This document shows positions 45,638-54,621 of a stretch of 64,000 nucleotides of DNA, in pieces. The notes under the pieces are model-generated. The model ran no database searches. It was not told the DNA's origin and worked only from the letters and a program-made list of their open reading frames with translations. Where the stretch lies: assembly GCA_964531165.1 (NCBI GenBank), contig CAZHEA010000008.1:6641-70640 (forward strand), in the 5' to 3' direction. Each line of letters starts with the position of its first letter. Position 1 is the stretch's first letter. The position numbers were made by a program, and so were the translations under genes. The DNA comes from SZUA-229 sp964531165 (GTDB lineage Bacteria; Pseudomonadota; Gammaproteobacteria; SZUA-229).

Positions 45638-46004
45638 TGGTGGAGACGGCGGGGATCGAACCCGCGTCCGCAAGTACTCCGCCTTAGGCTCTACATGCTT
45701 AGTTTTAGCCTTTTAATTTAATCACTTAAACTCCGGCAATTCAGGATTTTAAGCAACGAGTCTGTTTAGAGTTTAATGTCCTGATCTCAGGCCGACCAGG
45801 TCACGATCTAGTATAAGATGACTCCCGTAATCCAACGCCTACTAGCAAGCACTGGCCGGAAGGCAATCTACTGGTGTTTAGGCAGCGATCGCGTAGTTGT
45901 TATCGTTAGCAACTATAATTTAGCAACTGTATTTACGAGGTAAGTGCTATCCTCGACATGCACCGTAAAGTTTTGTTACCCACGTCGAAACCAATGTCGT
46001 CCCC
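45638..46004 (-). ncRNA. ssrA: Transfer-messenger RNA (tmRNA)
   Basis: tmRNA rescues stalled ribosomes together with SmpB (encoded at 56171-56659). The 5' end GGGGACG (46004 downwards) pairs with CGTCTCC before the encoded 3' ACCA (45638-45641). The T-arm GGGTTCGATCCCC and the pseudoknot-rich middle are present. The tag reading frame is on the minus strand at 45878-45910, coding Ala-Asn-Asp-Asn-Asn-Tyr-Ala-Ile-Ala-Ala then TAA, close to the usual ANDENYALAA. The one-piece form and length (367) are normal. Its 3' end is a common integration site, and broken genes lie just beyond it. Confidence 0.96.
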
Positions 46005-46023
46005 AGTTCCATCCTTGGGTATA

Positions 46024-46052
46024 CCTGTATATTGGGATATATTCAGGTATTT
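46024..46052. promoter_or_regulatory. Palindrome upstream of ssrA
   Basis: TACCTGTATAT and ATATATTCAGGTA form a near-perfect inverted repeat around a TGGG centre, 20-50 bases before the tmRNA 5' end. It may be an operator or part of the ssrA promoter region. Confidence 0.4.
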
Positions 46053-46268
46053 AAAGGGCGTACTTAGAACGATCTTAGTGCGCCTTTAAAATCAGCTGGT
46101 TAAGCCTGCGTAAATTGTAACAGAGTTGTTGTATTAATAGATAGGAGGCTGGTGTTATTCTCTGGTTATTTTCAGGTGTGATGGGTTTATCTTTTGTGCT
46201 GTCTTCGGTCTCAGTTATCTGGTTGTTGCGGGGTAGTTTTTTACATACAATTGTAATATTCCTTTTTC

Positions 46269-46378
46269 GGTATATATTTCAATTATTTTCATATATATTC
46301 CGTATTCGGTATATTAATATATACCTATTAAGGTATTTTGTGCTATCTTTATTCAAAGATATAACGAAAACGGTCTAT
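46269..46378 (+). promoter_or_regulatory. Candidate hipB operator region
   Basis: Ahead of hipB there are repeated half-sites of the form CGGTATAT: GGTATATA at 46269, the 7-base-arm palindrome GGTATAT-TAAT-ATATACC at 46308-46325, and CGGTCTATATA just before the ATG. HipB-type antitoxins repress their own operon through such palindromes; that these are its sites is inferred from position and symmetry. The rest of the 46005-46380 gap shows no gene. Confidence 0.45.
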
Positions 46379-46380
46379 AT

Positions 46381-46620
46381 ATGAGTGATGAAGTTAATGC
46401 CTTAATTGACGCCATTATTGTTGCCGGAAAACAGCAGGGCATGAATAAAGGTGAAATTGCAACGCGGGCGGGTATGCAAAATAATAAGTTCGGGCGAATT
46501 ATTAATTCTGACCCCCGGCTTTCCACGTTGATTCGCCTGGGGCATGCAGTGGGATTGAAGCTGACATTTGTGGTGGAAGATGAGGATCTTAGCTCAATTA
46601 TTAACCGGGAGGTCTTTTAG
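46381..46620 (+). CDS. hipB: HipB-like antitoxin / XRE-family HTH regulator
   Basis: This 79-residue protein has an XRE-type helix-turn-helix (GEIATRAGMQNNKFGRIINS) and an antitoxin-like hydrophobic tail (LGHAVGLKLTFVVEDED). It ends 2 bases before the hipA start, so the two form a tight operon. By family knowledge it would neutralise the HipA kinase and repress the operon. Sequence is far from E. coli HipB, so the symbol is by role. Confidence 0.82.
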   Translation: MSDEVNALIDAIIVAGKQQGMNKGEIATRAGMQNNKFGRIINSDPRLSTLIRLGHAVGLKLTFVVEDEDLSSIINREVF

Positions 46621-46622
46621 CG

Positions 46623-48005
46623 ATGGATAGAGAAGCGGTTATCTGGACTAGCATCGGCGATGCACCAATGAAAATGGGGCGTTTAAATGTGACCGATGAA
46701 GAGTGCCGGTTTAATTATGATCCGGCCTATCTGGAAACAAATTTGCCTGGTATGGGCGTGTTGCACAATCCGGAGTTAATTGGTAGAAGCCCATTGGTGT
46801 GGAAAAGAACTGAATATTTTCCGGTGTTTCCCGAATTAAAATCGTTGATTCCACCGGATAATGAACAGAATTTTCAGCGTAAACTCATTCTGGCCTATCT
46901 GGCTAAAATTGATATGACACCGGCCATTGGTTTTGAAACCGACTGGGAAATACTGATGGTTGCCGGTCATGGTGGCATCGGCCATAACGATGTGTTTAAA
47001 GACGATGAAACCGCCAGAAAATGGTATGACGATAATGAGCCTGCGCCATTTTATAAAATGGATGCGTCATTTGGCTTTTCGCTAAAAGAGTTTCTCACAT
47101 GGATGGATAATGATGCAGACATGATTATCAATGCCATCGGCCCTACGCCCAGTGTTGGCGGTGCGGTGCCGAAGTTATTATTGTCGATTCCCAGCAGCGG
47201 CTGGGATTGTCGCATTGCGCTGCCCACTAAAAAATCTACCAATGATCGTACCGATGTGATTTTAAAATTCGAACAAACCAATCAGTATCCGGGCATTATT
47301 GATCTGGAAGCACTTACGCTGGATATTCACAAAGCAGCCGGTTTTGAAGTGCCGCGCTACTGGAAAACCAGCATCAATGGCATTAAAGCCATTGCCATTG
47401 AACGTTTTGATCGCAATGAGTTTAACAAGCCGGTGTTTATGGAAACCGTATTGTCGGTGATGGCCAGTGGTGATAAAACCATTACTAATAACCACAGTTC
47501 GTCTTACGACCGTATTGCCGATGCGATAGATAAAATTACCGTGCCGTTTGTGCACGACCCGGTGAAAGCTAAAGAGTATGTTTTTCGACGTCTGATGCTG
47601 AGTTTTTTAACCGGTAATGGGGATTTACATTTGGAAAATATGTCGGTAATTGAGCGGGGCGGAGAGCGGTTTTTCTCCCCCGTGTATGACCCGACACCCA
47701 TGAGAGCCTATAAAATTCACGATATGTTAAGCCCTATGCCGTTTGGTAATTATGGCGAATATGCAACCAATGAAGACGATATGGTCGGCTTCGATGAGGC
47801 GCTTTTACGCCTGCTGAAAAAGTATAATATTAGCAAAGCACGGGGGCGGGTGATTGTTGAGGAATCGTTGGAGGTGACAGAAGACTATCTGCAGCGGGTG
47901 AATGCATTGCCGAGCGTTACTGATGGCTCAAAGAAAATTTTACAGAATGCGGTTTTATTTGTGCGAAAAAAACTGCAGAAGTTTCTGACTACGCCTTCGT
48001 CTTAA
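46623..48005 (+). CDS. hipA: HipA-like Ser/Thr kinase toxin
   Basis: This 460-residue protein is of the HipA family; E. coli HipA phosphorylates glutamyl-tRNA synthetase and induces persistence. The kinase core is intact: SVGGAVPK (ejectable loop region), VILKFEQTN, AIERFDR, catalytic Asp334 in GNGDLHLEN with the Asn, and the metal-binding Asp356 in YDPTPM. The N-terminal HipA_N-type region precedes it. Pairing with an upstream HTH gene marks a type II toxin-antitoxin module. It lies between ssrA and purL in a region with many repeats. Confidence 0.88.
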   Translation: MDREAVIWTSIGDAPMKMGRLNVTDEECRFNYDPAYLETNLPGMGVLHNPELIGRSPLVWKRTEYFPVFPELKSLIPPDNEQNFQRKLILAYLAKIDMTPAIGFETDWEILMVAGHGGIGHNDVFKDDETARKWYDDNEPAPFYKMDASFGFSLKEFLTWMDNDADMIINAIGPTPSVGGAVPKLLLSIPSSGWDCRIALPTKKSTNDRTDVILKFEQTNQYPGIIDLEALTLDIHKAAGFEVPRYWKTSINGIKAIAIERFDRNEFNKPVFMETVLSVMASGDKTITNNHSSSYDRIADAIDKITVPFVHDPVKAKEYVFRRLMLSFLTGNGDLHLENMSVIERGGERFFSPVYDPTPMRAYKIHDMLSPMPFGNYGEYATNEDDMVGFDEALLRLLKKYNISKARGRVIVEESLEVTEDYLQRVNALPSVTDGSKKILQNAVLFVRKKLQKFLTTPSS

Positions 48006-48448
48006 CAGGTATATATATAAATTGTGGTTTTATATTGAAGCCGCTGCGGCAATAACGACAAAACAAACATCGTCATTCCAGCGAAGACTGGAATTCAGTG
48101 GCTTTAAAAAACACGAATACCTGTGCCTCTTTGTGGAAAATCATACTGGATTAGCGGTGGTAGGTATTTCCACGTAGAGCGTAGAAGGCTGTTAAAAGAT
48201 TGCCACAGAGGCACAGAGGCACGGAGTGGGCTTTACTAAAATATATCATGCAGTCTGTTTTTGAGCTGGAGCCCAATAGAATTTGAATATTTCAGTGTTG
48301 TCGATTTTATTTGCGTGCTTTGCGTCTATTGGCGGACAAAATGCCTTTATTTAAATCTCAGTTTTCGCATGCATAAATACTGGTATTGCTTTAAAATTCA
48401 CGCCTTAAATTGATTCTGCTTTTTACATTGTTCATTGAGGCTATAAAA
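48006..48448. repeat. Repeat-rich intergenic region between hipA and purL
   Basis: Three repeat types lie here. At 48072-48106 is CGTCATTCCAGCGAAGACTGGAATTCAGTGG-type sequence, a palindromic repeat with a relative near 54513-54550. At 48121-48136 CTGTGCCTCTTTGTGG and at 48203-48216 CCACAGAGGCACAG form a long-range inverted repeat. At 48311-48337 is TTGCGTGCTTTGCGTC, similar in wording to the arms of the 25.7 and 52.4 kb elements. No gene is seen. Confidence 0.6.
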
Positions 48449-51400
48449 TTGCAATATTTCCGTGGTTCCCCCGCGTTATCGACTTTTCGTGTTGAAAAGT
48501 TACTTTCCCAGCTTAAATCTAAAATCCCGACTATCACTAATTTACAGGCAGAGTATGTGCATTTCGCGGATATTCAACCGAATTTAAGCGAAGATCAATT
48601 AGTAGTCTTAAATAAATTACTCACCTATGGCCCCGCATTTACCGCATCCGAACCCCAAGGGCAATTGTTTTTAGTGATTCCCCGCTTCGGCACTATCTCT
48701 CCCTGGGCTTCAAAAGCTACAGATATTGCCGAGCATTGCGGCCTGAATAATGTAAAGCGCTTAGAACGAGGCATTGCTTATTATATTGAAGCCGGCTCAA
48801 CGTTAAGCGAAGCCGATACACAGTTTATTCAATCGCTGATTCACGATCGCATGATTGAAATGGTGCTGGCTGATTTCGATTCAGCTGCCGCACTGTTTGA
48901 AAAAGCCGAGCCAACTGAAGGCTCTCATGTGGATATTATTGGTAATGGCCGTGAAGCGTTGATGGCGGCCAATAGTGAGCTGGGTCTGGCATTGTCTGCG
49001 GATGAAATTGATTATCTGGTGGATTATTTCACCTCAATTAATCGTAACCCCGGTGATGCAGAGCTGATGATGTTTGCGCAGGCCAATTCTGAGCATTGTC
49101 GCCACAAAATTTTTAATGCCGACTGGGTGATTGACGGTGAAAAGCAGGATATCTCCCTGTTCGGCATGATTCGCAATACCTACAATAAATCCCCGGAAAA
49201 TATTCTCAGCGCCTATCACGATAATTCATCGGTGATTGAAGGTAACACCGCCGCACGCTTTTTTGCAGATGGCCCGCAGGGTGAATATAGCTGGCATCAT
49301 GAATCAATGCCGATTTTAATGAAGGTGGAAACTCATAATCATCCCACCGCCATTTCACCCTTTCCGGGGGCGGCAACCGGTTCCGGTGGTGAAATTCGCG
49401 ATGAGGGTGCAACCGGACGCGGTTCAAAACCCAAAGCCGGTTTATGCGGGTTCTCGGTTTCTAATTTACAAATTCCCGGTTTTTCGCAACCCTGGGAAAC
49501 TGATAACGGCAAGCCCGACAGAATTGTTTCAGCATTAGATATTATGATGGAAGGCCCATTGGGGGCTGCCGCATTTAATAATGAATTTGGCCGCCCGAAT
49601 ATCAATGGTTATTTTCGCACATTCGAAGAAAAAACACCCGGCGTAGACGGTGATGAAATTCGCGGTTATCACAAACCGATTATGCTCGCTGGTGGTTTCG
49701 GCAATATGCGCAAAGAACATATCGACATGATTGATATGCCGGTGGGTACTCCTATTGTATTACTTGGTGGGCCAGCGATGCTGATTGGTTTAGGTGGTGG
49801 TGCTGCATCGTCAATGGCATCTGGTGAAAGTGCAGAGAATTTAGATTTTGCTTCGGTGCAACGTGGCAATCCTGAAATGGAGCGTCGTTGCCAGGAAGTC
49901 ATAGATAGATGCTGGGCACAAAGTGATAACCCGATTATCTGGATTCACGATGTGGGTGCCGGCGGTATTTCCAATGCGCTGCCGGAGTTGGTGAACGATG
50001 GTGGTCGCGGTGCTGAGTTTGAAATACGTGAAGTGCATATCGATGAACCCGGCATGTCGCCAATGGAAATCTGGAGTAACGAATCACAGGAACGCTATGT
50101 TATTGCCGTTGCCGAAGATCGCCTCGAAGAATTCAAAGCCTACTGTGAACGTGAACGCTGCCCGTTTGCGGTATTAGGTTTAACGACCGAAGCAATGGAT
50201 TTAAAAGTTCACGATAAACATTTTGATGATTATCCTGTGGACATGCCATTGGATGTGTTACTCGGCAAGCCGCCGAAAATGACCCGCGATGTAAAGCATG
50301 AAAGTATTAAACACAAGGCTTTTGAAACTAAAGATATCGATTTAAAAGACGCGGTGAAGCGTGTTCTAAGTTTACCTTGCGTTGCTAATAAAACGTTTTT
50401 AATCAGCATTGGTGATCGTACTGTTACCGGCCAAATTTGTCGCGATCAAATGGTCGGCCCGTGGCAGGTGCCGGTATCTGATGTTGCCGTAACGACCACT
50501 TCATTTAATGTTCACAGTGGTGAAGCTATGGCGATGGGCGAGCGCACGCCAATTGCATTATTAGACGGCGCTGCTTCTGGGCGTATGGCAGTGGGTGAGG
50601 CGATTACTAATATTGCTGCCAGTGCGATTAATAAAATCGGCGATATAAAACTTTCCGCAAACTGGATGGCCCCTGCAGGGCATCCGGGTGAAGATGCAAT
50701 TTTATACGACACGGTAAAGGCCGTGGGCATGGAACTGTGCCCCGAGTTAGGCATCGCGATTCCGGTAGGCAAAGATTCCATGTCGATGAAAACGGTCTGG
50801 CAGCAGGACGGCGAAGAACGCGCGGTGACCGCGCCGCTTTCATTAGTGATAACGGCCTTTGCGCCGGTGACTGATGTGCGCAGCACGATGACACCGCAGT
50901 TACAAAATAAGCCGGGTACTTTGTTAGTGCTAATTGATTTAGGCGAAGGTAAAAACCGTTTAGGCGGTTCGGCGCTGGCGCAGGTTTATAAACAAATCGG
51001 TGACACCCCGGCTGATTTAGAAAAACCGCAATTGCTGAAAAACTTTTTCTCGGTGATGCAGGATTTAAACCATCAGGGTAAATTACTCGCTTATCACGAC
51101 CGTTCAGACGGTGGATTATTTACAACATTATGTGAAATGGCATTTGCCGGGCATTGCGGAATTAGCATTGATGTTGCGGGAATGTCCAAAGATAAAACGG
51201 CGGCGTTATTCAATGAAGAACTTGGTGCGGTTATTCAAATCGAAGCCAGCGATGTTGAGTTTATTATTAATGATTTAAAAGCCAATGGATTAGGTGATCA
51301 CAGTTATGTGATTGGAACAACTAATCAAAAAGATAAGATTGAATTTTTTGATGATACTTCATCGGTTTTTTCTGACACAAGAATTAGTTTACAACGAGTG

Positions 51401-52324
51401 TGGTCAGAAACCACTTATCAAATGCAAAGCCTGCGTGATAACCCGGAATGCGCACAGCAGGAGTTTGATTTAATTTTAGATGAAAAAGATCCGGGTATTT
51501 CACCGGCATTAACGTTTGATCTTAATGAAAATGTTTGCGCACCGTTTATTGCCAGTAATGTGCAACCGCGGATGGCGATTTTAAGAGAGCAGGGTGTTAA
51601 CGGTCAGATTGAAATGGCTGCGGCTTTTGATCATGCAGGTTTTGAAAGTGTCGATGTGCACATGAGTGACATTTTGTCCGGCCGGGTATCACTAAAAGAT
51701 TTCAAAGGTTTAGTCGCCTGTGGTGGTTTCTCTTACGGCGATGTTCTAGGCGCAGGCGAAGGCTGGGCGAAAACGATTTTATTTAATTCACAGGCACGTG
51801 ATGAATTCAGTGCGTTTTTTGAGCGTGATGATAGTTTTTCATTGGGTGTGTGTAATGGTTGCCAGATGATGGCGAACATAAAAGAGTTGATTCCCGGTGC
51901 AGAAAATTGGCCGCACTTTGTACGTAACTTATCGGAACAGTTTGAAGGGCGCTTTAGTACCGTAGAAATTTTAGAATCACCTTCATTATTTTTAAACGGC
52001 ATGGCAGGTTCAAAAATGCCGGTTGCTGTTGCTCATGGTGAGGGTCGTGCAGAATTTAAACATGGTGCTGATGTAAGTGTGAGTCATCAGGCGATGCGCT
52101 TTGTAGATCATTATGGCAGTGCAACTGAAACTTATCCGTTAAATCCGAATGGATCGCAGGATGGTTTAACCGGCTTTACTACCGATGATGGCCGGGTAAC
52201 GATTATGATGCCGCATCCGGAGCGGGTGTTTAGAAGTGTGCAGCATTCGTGGCACCCGGATGACTGGGATGAAGATAGCCCGTGGATGCGGATGTTTAGA
52301 AATGCGCGGGTTTGGGTTGGTTAA
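48449..52324 (+). CDS. purL: Phosphoribosylformylglycinamidine synthase PurL (single chain)
   Basis: PurL (FGAM synthase) converts FGAR to FGAM in purine synthesis, using ammonia from glutamine. It has the large single-chain form: an N-terminal PurS-like part, two AIRS-like ATP-binding halves (TGSGGEIRDEGATGRGSKPKAG; GLGGGAASSMASG), and a C-terminal glutaminase domain with the nucleophile Cys in GVCNGCQMMAN and a late HGEGR / MPHPERVFRS. TTG at 48449 is chosen as start: TGAGG ends 8 bases upstream and the product then begins LQYFRGSPALSTFR as in relatives (1291 residues). The open frame to 48410 is not supported. Confidence 0.97.
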   Translation: MQYFRGSPALSTFRVEKLLSQLKSKIPTITNLQAEYVHFADIQPNLSEDQLVVLNKLLTYGPAFTASEPQGQLFLVIPRFGTISPWASKATDIAEHCGLNNVKRLERGIAYYIEAGSTLSEADTQFIQSLIHDRMIEMVLADFDSAAALFEKAEPTEGSHVDIIGNGREALMAANSELGLALSADEIDYLVDYFTSINRNPGDAELMMFAQANSEHCRHKIFNADWVIDGEKQDISLFGMIRNTYNKSPENILSAYHDNSSVIEGNTAARFFADGPQGEYSWHHESMPILMKVETHNHPTAISPFPGAATGSGGEIRDEGATGRGSKPKAGLCGFSVSNLQIPGFSQPWETDNGKPDRIVSALDIMMEGPLGAAAFNNEFGRPNINGYFRTFEEKTPGVDGDEIRGYHKPIMLAGGFGNMRKEHIDMIDMPVGTPIVLLGGPAMLIGLGGGAASSMASGESAENLDFASVQRGNPEMERRCQEVIDRCWAQSDNPIIWIHDVGAGGISNALPELVNDGGRGAEFEIREVHIDEPGMSPMEIWSNESQERYVIAVAEDRLEEFKAYCERERCPFAVLGLTTEAMDLKVHDKHFDDYPVDMPLDVLLGKPPKMTRDVKHESIKHKAFETKDIDLKDAVKRVLSLPCVANKTFLISIGDRTVTGQICRDQMVGPWQVPVSDVAVTTTSFNVHSGEAMAMGERTPIALLDGAASGRMAVGEAITNIAASAINKIGDIKLSANWMAPAGHPGEDAILYDTVKAVGMELCPELGIAIPVGKDSMSMKTVWQQDGEERAVTAPLSLVITAFAPVTDVRSTMTPQLQNKPGTLLVLIDLGEGKNRLGGSALAQVYKQIGDTPADLEKPQLLKNFFSVMQDLNHQGKLLAYHDRSDGGLFTTLCEMAFAGHCGISIDVAGMSKDKTAALFNEELGAVIQIEASDVEFIINDLKANGLGDHSYVIGTTNQKDKIEFFDDTSSVFSDTRISLQRVWSETTYQMQSLRDNPECAQQEFDLILDEKDPGISPALTFDLNENVCAPFIASNVQPRMAILREQGVNGQIEMAAAFDHAGFESVDVHMSDILSGRVSLKDFKGLVACGGFSYGDVLGAGEGWAKTILFNSQARDEFSAFFERDDSFSLGVCNGCQMMANIKELIPGAENWPHFVRNLSEQFEGRFSTVEILESPSLFLNGMAGSKMPVAVAHGEGRAEFKHGADVSVSHQAMRFVDHYGSATETYPLNPNGSQDGLTGFTTDDGRVTIMMPHPERVFRSVQHSWHPDDWDEDSPWMRMFRNARVWVG

Positions 52325-52370
52325 AACTAATATTAATAAATTGAGAGATAAAACAAAAGTCAAAAGCCTT

Positions 52371-52484
52371 TACCGCAAATGAACGCTAAAAAATGCAAAT
52401 AAAAACAAAAGCGTTACCTGGTGTGTAGTTCGCTGCAAGCGAACAGACATAAATAAAATTGCATGTTTGCGTTCATTTGCGGTA
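52371..52484. repeat. Dispersed palindromic element, copy 2
   Basis: Outer arms TACCGCAAATGAACGC (52371-52386) and GCGTTCATTTGCGGTA (52469-52484) are perfect 16-base complements. Inside is a hairpin TTCGC-TGCAA-GCGAA. It has the same layout as the copy at 25699-25808, including GCAAATAAAAA and AGCGTTA segments, while the inner hairpin sequence differs in both arms. Confidence 0.8.
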
Positions 52485-52516
52485 AAAATTTTTGATCTTA
52501 ATAAGAAGGAATATAA

Positions 52517-53437
52517 ATGCAAAAAGTATTAATCGTAGGCGGAGCCGGATTCATCGGCTCTCACACAGCAGACCTTTTAATGGAAAAAGGTATTAAGGTT
52601 CGCATACTGGATAATTTAAGTTCAGGTCATCGGAGTAATCTGCCTGCAGAGCATCCATTAATGGAATTTGTCGAAGGCGATATTCGCGATGCTGGTACGG
52701 TAAAAGAAGTGATGAAAGATGTCACTCATGTAGTGCATTTGGCTGCGCAGGTTTCGGTTGTTGCATCCCTTGAAGATCCGGAGTTTTCGGCACAGCAAAA
52801 TATTATCGGTTATTTAAATGTGTTAGACGCAGCAAAAAATGTTGGCGTTAAAAAAATGGTGTATGCATCATCAGCTGCCATTTATGGTGAGCCACATGTA
52901 TTGCCTTTAACTGAAGATGTGCCAATGAAGCAGTTGTCACCTTACGGTTTGGAGAAAAAGTTTAACGAAGACTACGCCGATTTATATTATCGTTTATATG
53001 ATTTTAACTCTGTGGGTATGCGCTTCTTTAATGTGTATGGTCCGCGACAGGATCCAAAATCTCCTTATGCCGGTGTGATTGCATTGTTTATGGATCGGAT
53101 AAAAGATCAGCTTGCATTTGTGGTAAATGGCGATGGTTTGCATACCCGTGATTTTATTTATGTACGTGATGTGGCCAGAACCAATGTGGCGGCTTTAGAA
53201 TTAAGTTATCACGGTGCGGTGAATGTGGCGACGGGGAAGAAAACGTCATTACTCGACTTAATTAATGTGTTGTCTGAAGTGGCGGGTAATAAGGCTGATT
53301 TCACCCATGGTGAACCACGTGAAGGTGATATTGTTCACTCGTTGGCTGATCCGTCAAGAATGAATAATGAATTAAAAGTGGTTGCGGAAACGGAATTAAA
53401 AGAAGGGTTGGCTAAATTGTTGAAGTCAGTCTCTTAA
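52517..53437 (+). CDS. NAD-dependent epimerase/dehydratase (UDP-glucose 4-epimerase-like)
   Basis: This 306-residue extended short-chain dehydrogenase acts on a nucleotide sugar. It has the NAD motif GGAGFIGSHTADLL, the catalytic Tyr-Lys pair in SPYGLEKKFNED, the Ser in YASSAAIYGEP, and NVYGPRQDPKSPYAGVI. Closest in wording to UDP-glucose/UDP-GlcNAc 4-epimerases. Exact substrate is uncertain. AAGAAGGA precedes the ATG, and a strong terminator follows. It stands alone rather than in a polysaccharide cluster. Confidence 0.88.
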   Translation: MQKVLIVGGAGFIGSHTADLLMEKGIKVRILDNLSSGHRSNLPAEHPLMEFVEGDIRDAGTVKEVMKDVTHVVHLAAQVSVVASLEDPEFSAQQNIIGYLNVLDAAKNVGVKKMVYASSAAIYGEPHVLPLTEDVPMKQLSPYGLEKKFNEDYADLYYRLYDFNSVGMRFFNVYGPRQDPKSPYAGVIALFMDRIKDQLAFVVNGDGLHTRDFIYVRDVARTNVAALELSYHGAVNVATGKKTSLLDLINVLSEVAGNKADFTHGEPREGDIVHSLADPSRMNNELKVVAETELKEGLAKLLKSVS

Positions 53438-53463
53438 AATGATGTTGTCTGATTTTTCATAAC

Positions 53464-53499
53464 AAATAAAAACGGCTCCCGCAGGAGCCGTTTTTATTT
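53464..53499. terminator. Bidirectional terminator
   Basis: AAATAAAAACGGCTCC (53464-53479) and GGAGCCGTTTTTATTT (53484-53499) are perfect complements around CGCA, with T-runs in both directions. It serves the epimerase gene and the convergent VPLPA-CTERM gene. Confidence 0.95.
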
Positions 53500-53511
53500 G
53501 GCATTGTTTTT

Positions 53512-54018
53512 TTATGCTTTTTTGCGGCGAGCAATACCTGCCAGACCAATAAGGCCTGAGCCTAATAGCCATACTGCAGCTGGTACCGGTACCGGAGCAA
53601 TTCGAACATCGACTTCGGTTATGCTATTACCCGTACTAAAGATAACGGTATAAGCATTTGCACCTAGTGAGACAATGCTGGATTCTGCCATCCAGTTGTT
53701 TCCACCGTCAGTACTAAGGCCAAGAATAAAGCTGCTGTTGTTAGTTAAGAGCAGGGTGTTGGCTGTAGTTGTATTAGTTGCAATATAATTACTTGAGCCA
53801 TTTGGACCCGCGAAACCAACAATATCACCGATGCTTACGCCAAGTGATAATCCTGTATAAGACTGGTCGCTATCATCAAAAATAGCTAGCTGTGCACCAT
53901 TAAGGTCGCCAAGTAAAAAATTTACATCGCCGTCTGTGGGTATGAAAATAGTTGCTGCATTTGCCTGGCTTGCTACCAATAGTGCGCAAACGCCAATTAT
54001 CTTGTTTAAAAACTTCAT
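53512..54018 (-). CDS. VPLPA-CTERM sorting domain-containing protein
   Basis: This 168-residue exported protein has a signal peptide (cleavage after QANA, residue 22), a small beta-rich middle with many Asn, Ser and Thr, and a C-terminal sorting signal. The signal is PVPAAVWLLGSGLIGLAGIA followed by Arg-Arg-Lys-Lys: a VP-type motif, a transmembrane helix and a basic end. Such proteins are processed by an exosortase and are linked to extracellular polymer or biofilm. The exosortase is not in this window. The function of the middle part is unknown. Confidence 0.85.
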   Translation of the reverse strand: MKFLNKIIGVCALLVASQANAATIFIPTDGDVNFLLGDLNGAQLAIFDDSDQSYTGLSLGVSIGDIVGFAGPNGSSNYIATNTTTANTLLLTNNSSFILGLSTDGGNNWMAESSIVSLGANAYTVIFSTGNSITEVDVRIAPVPVPAAVWLLGSGLIGLAGIARRKKA

Positions 54019-54621
54019 TTTTGTAATTCATCCATTATGGTTGTCATTTTAGTATAATTTATCCTAAAAAATATATAAAGCAAGAAATGAGCCATTAGTA
54101 TAATGTTTATGTATTACAACAGGTTGGATCGATTCGAAAGTCTGTTTGTTATTCAACTGTAAATAATTCCTTAATTTTCTCATTTTAAAAGCCAGCTTAT
54201 AAATATTTATTTAAAATGAGTCAGTTTTAAACAGGAAAGCTGTGGTGTGTTGGCGTATTGAGAGAGCAGGCCAAAAATCAAAGTGTAAATAATGGCGACA
54301 CGGGATATTCAGGTTAATGTATCAGACCGACTTTTTTGATTTAAAGTTTTGGTATCAGCCGTGTATTTCTTTTTATGTATAACGATATTTCAGAAATTTA
54401 GAGAGTTAAAAGTCGTTTTTATCAAAGTTTCGTGCGCGTAAAAGTCTACGCTCTTCGAACGTGGTTTTGACCTCACTCTATTAAGGCTGCTAAAAAAATC
54501 AAAACAAACTTCGTCATTCCTGAATGTTTGTGTCGGGGATCCAGTGGCTTATGTAGTGAAAAAAGCGCTAGATTATAGCCCGTATTTATGTGTGCTCCCT
54601 TTAGGGCTATACATAGCATGT
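54019..54621. other. Long intergenic region, one repeat copy, no gene seen
   Basis: This ~600-base AT-rich stretch has no convincing ORF. It carries a CGTCATTCCTGAATG...GGGGATCCAGTGG repeat copy at about 54513-54551, related to that at 48072. A possible promoter for the VPLPA-CTERM gene would lie near 54030-54100. Confidence 0.5.

Noticed and set aside
45493..46380. Integrase or attachment-site duplication at ssrA
   Set aside because: No integrase ORF is present in the window and I could not find a second copy of the tmRNA 3' end by eye.
46178..46384. 68-codon hydrophobic ORF before hipB
   Set aside because: It is made of AT-rich operator-like sequence with poor coding character and overlaps the hipB start.
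48410..48448. Upstream start of purL
   Set aside because: The 13 extra residues are hydrophobic and not found in PurL; TTG 48449 has a well-placed TGAGG site and the family N-terminus.
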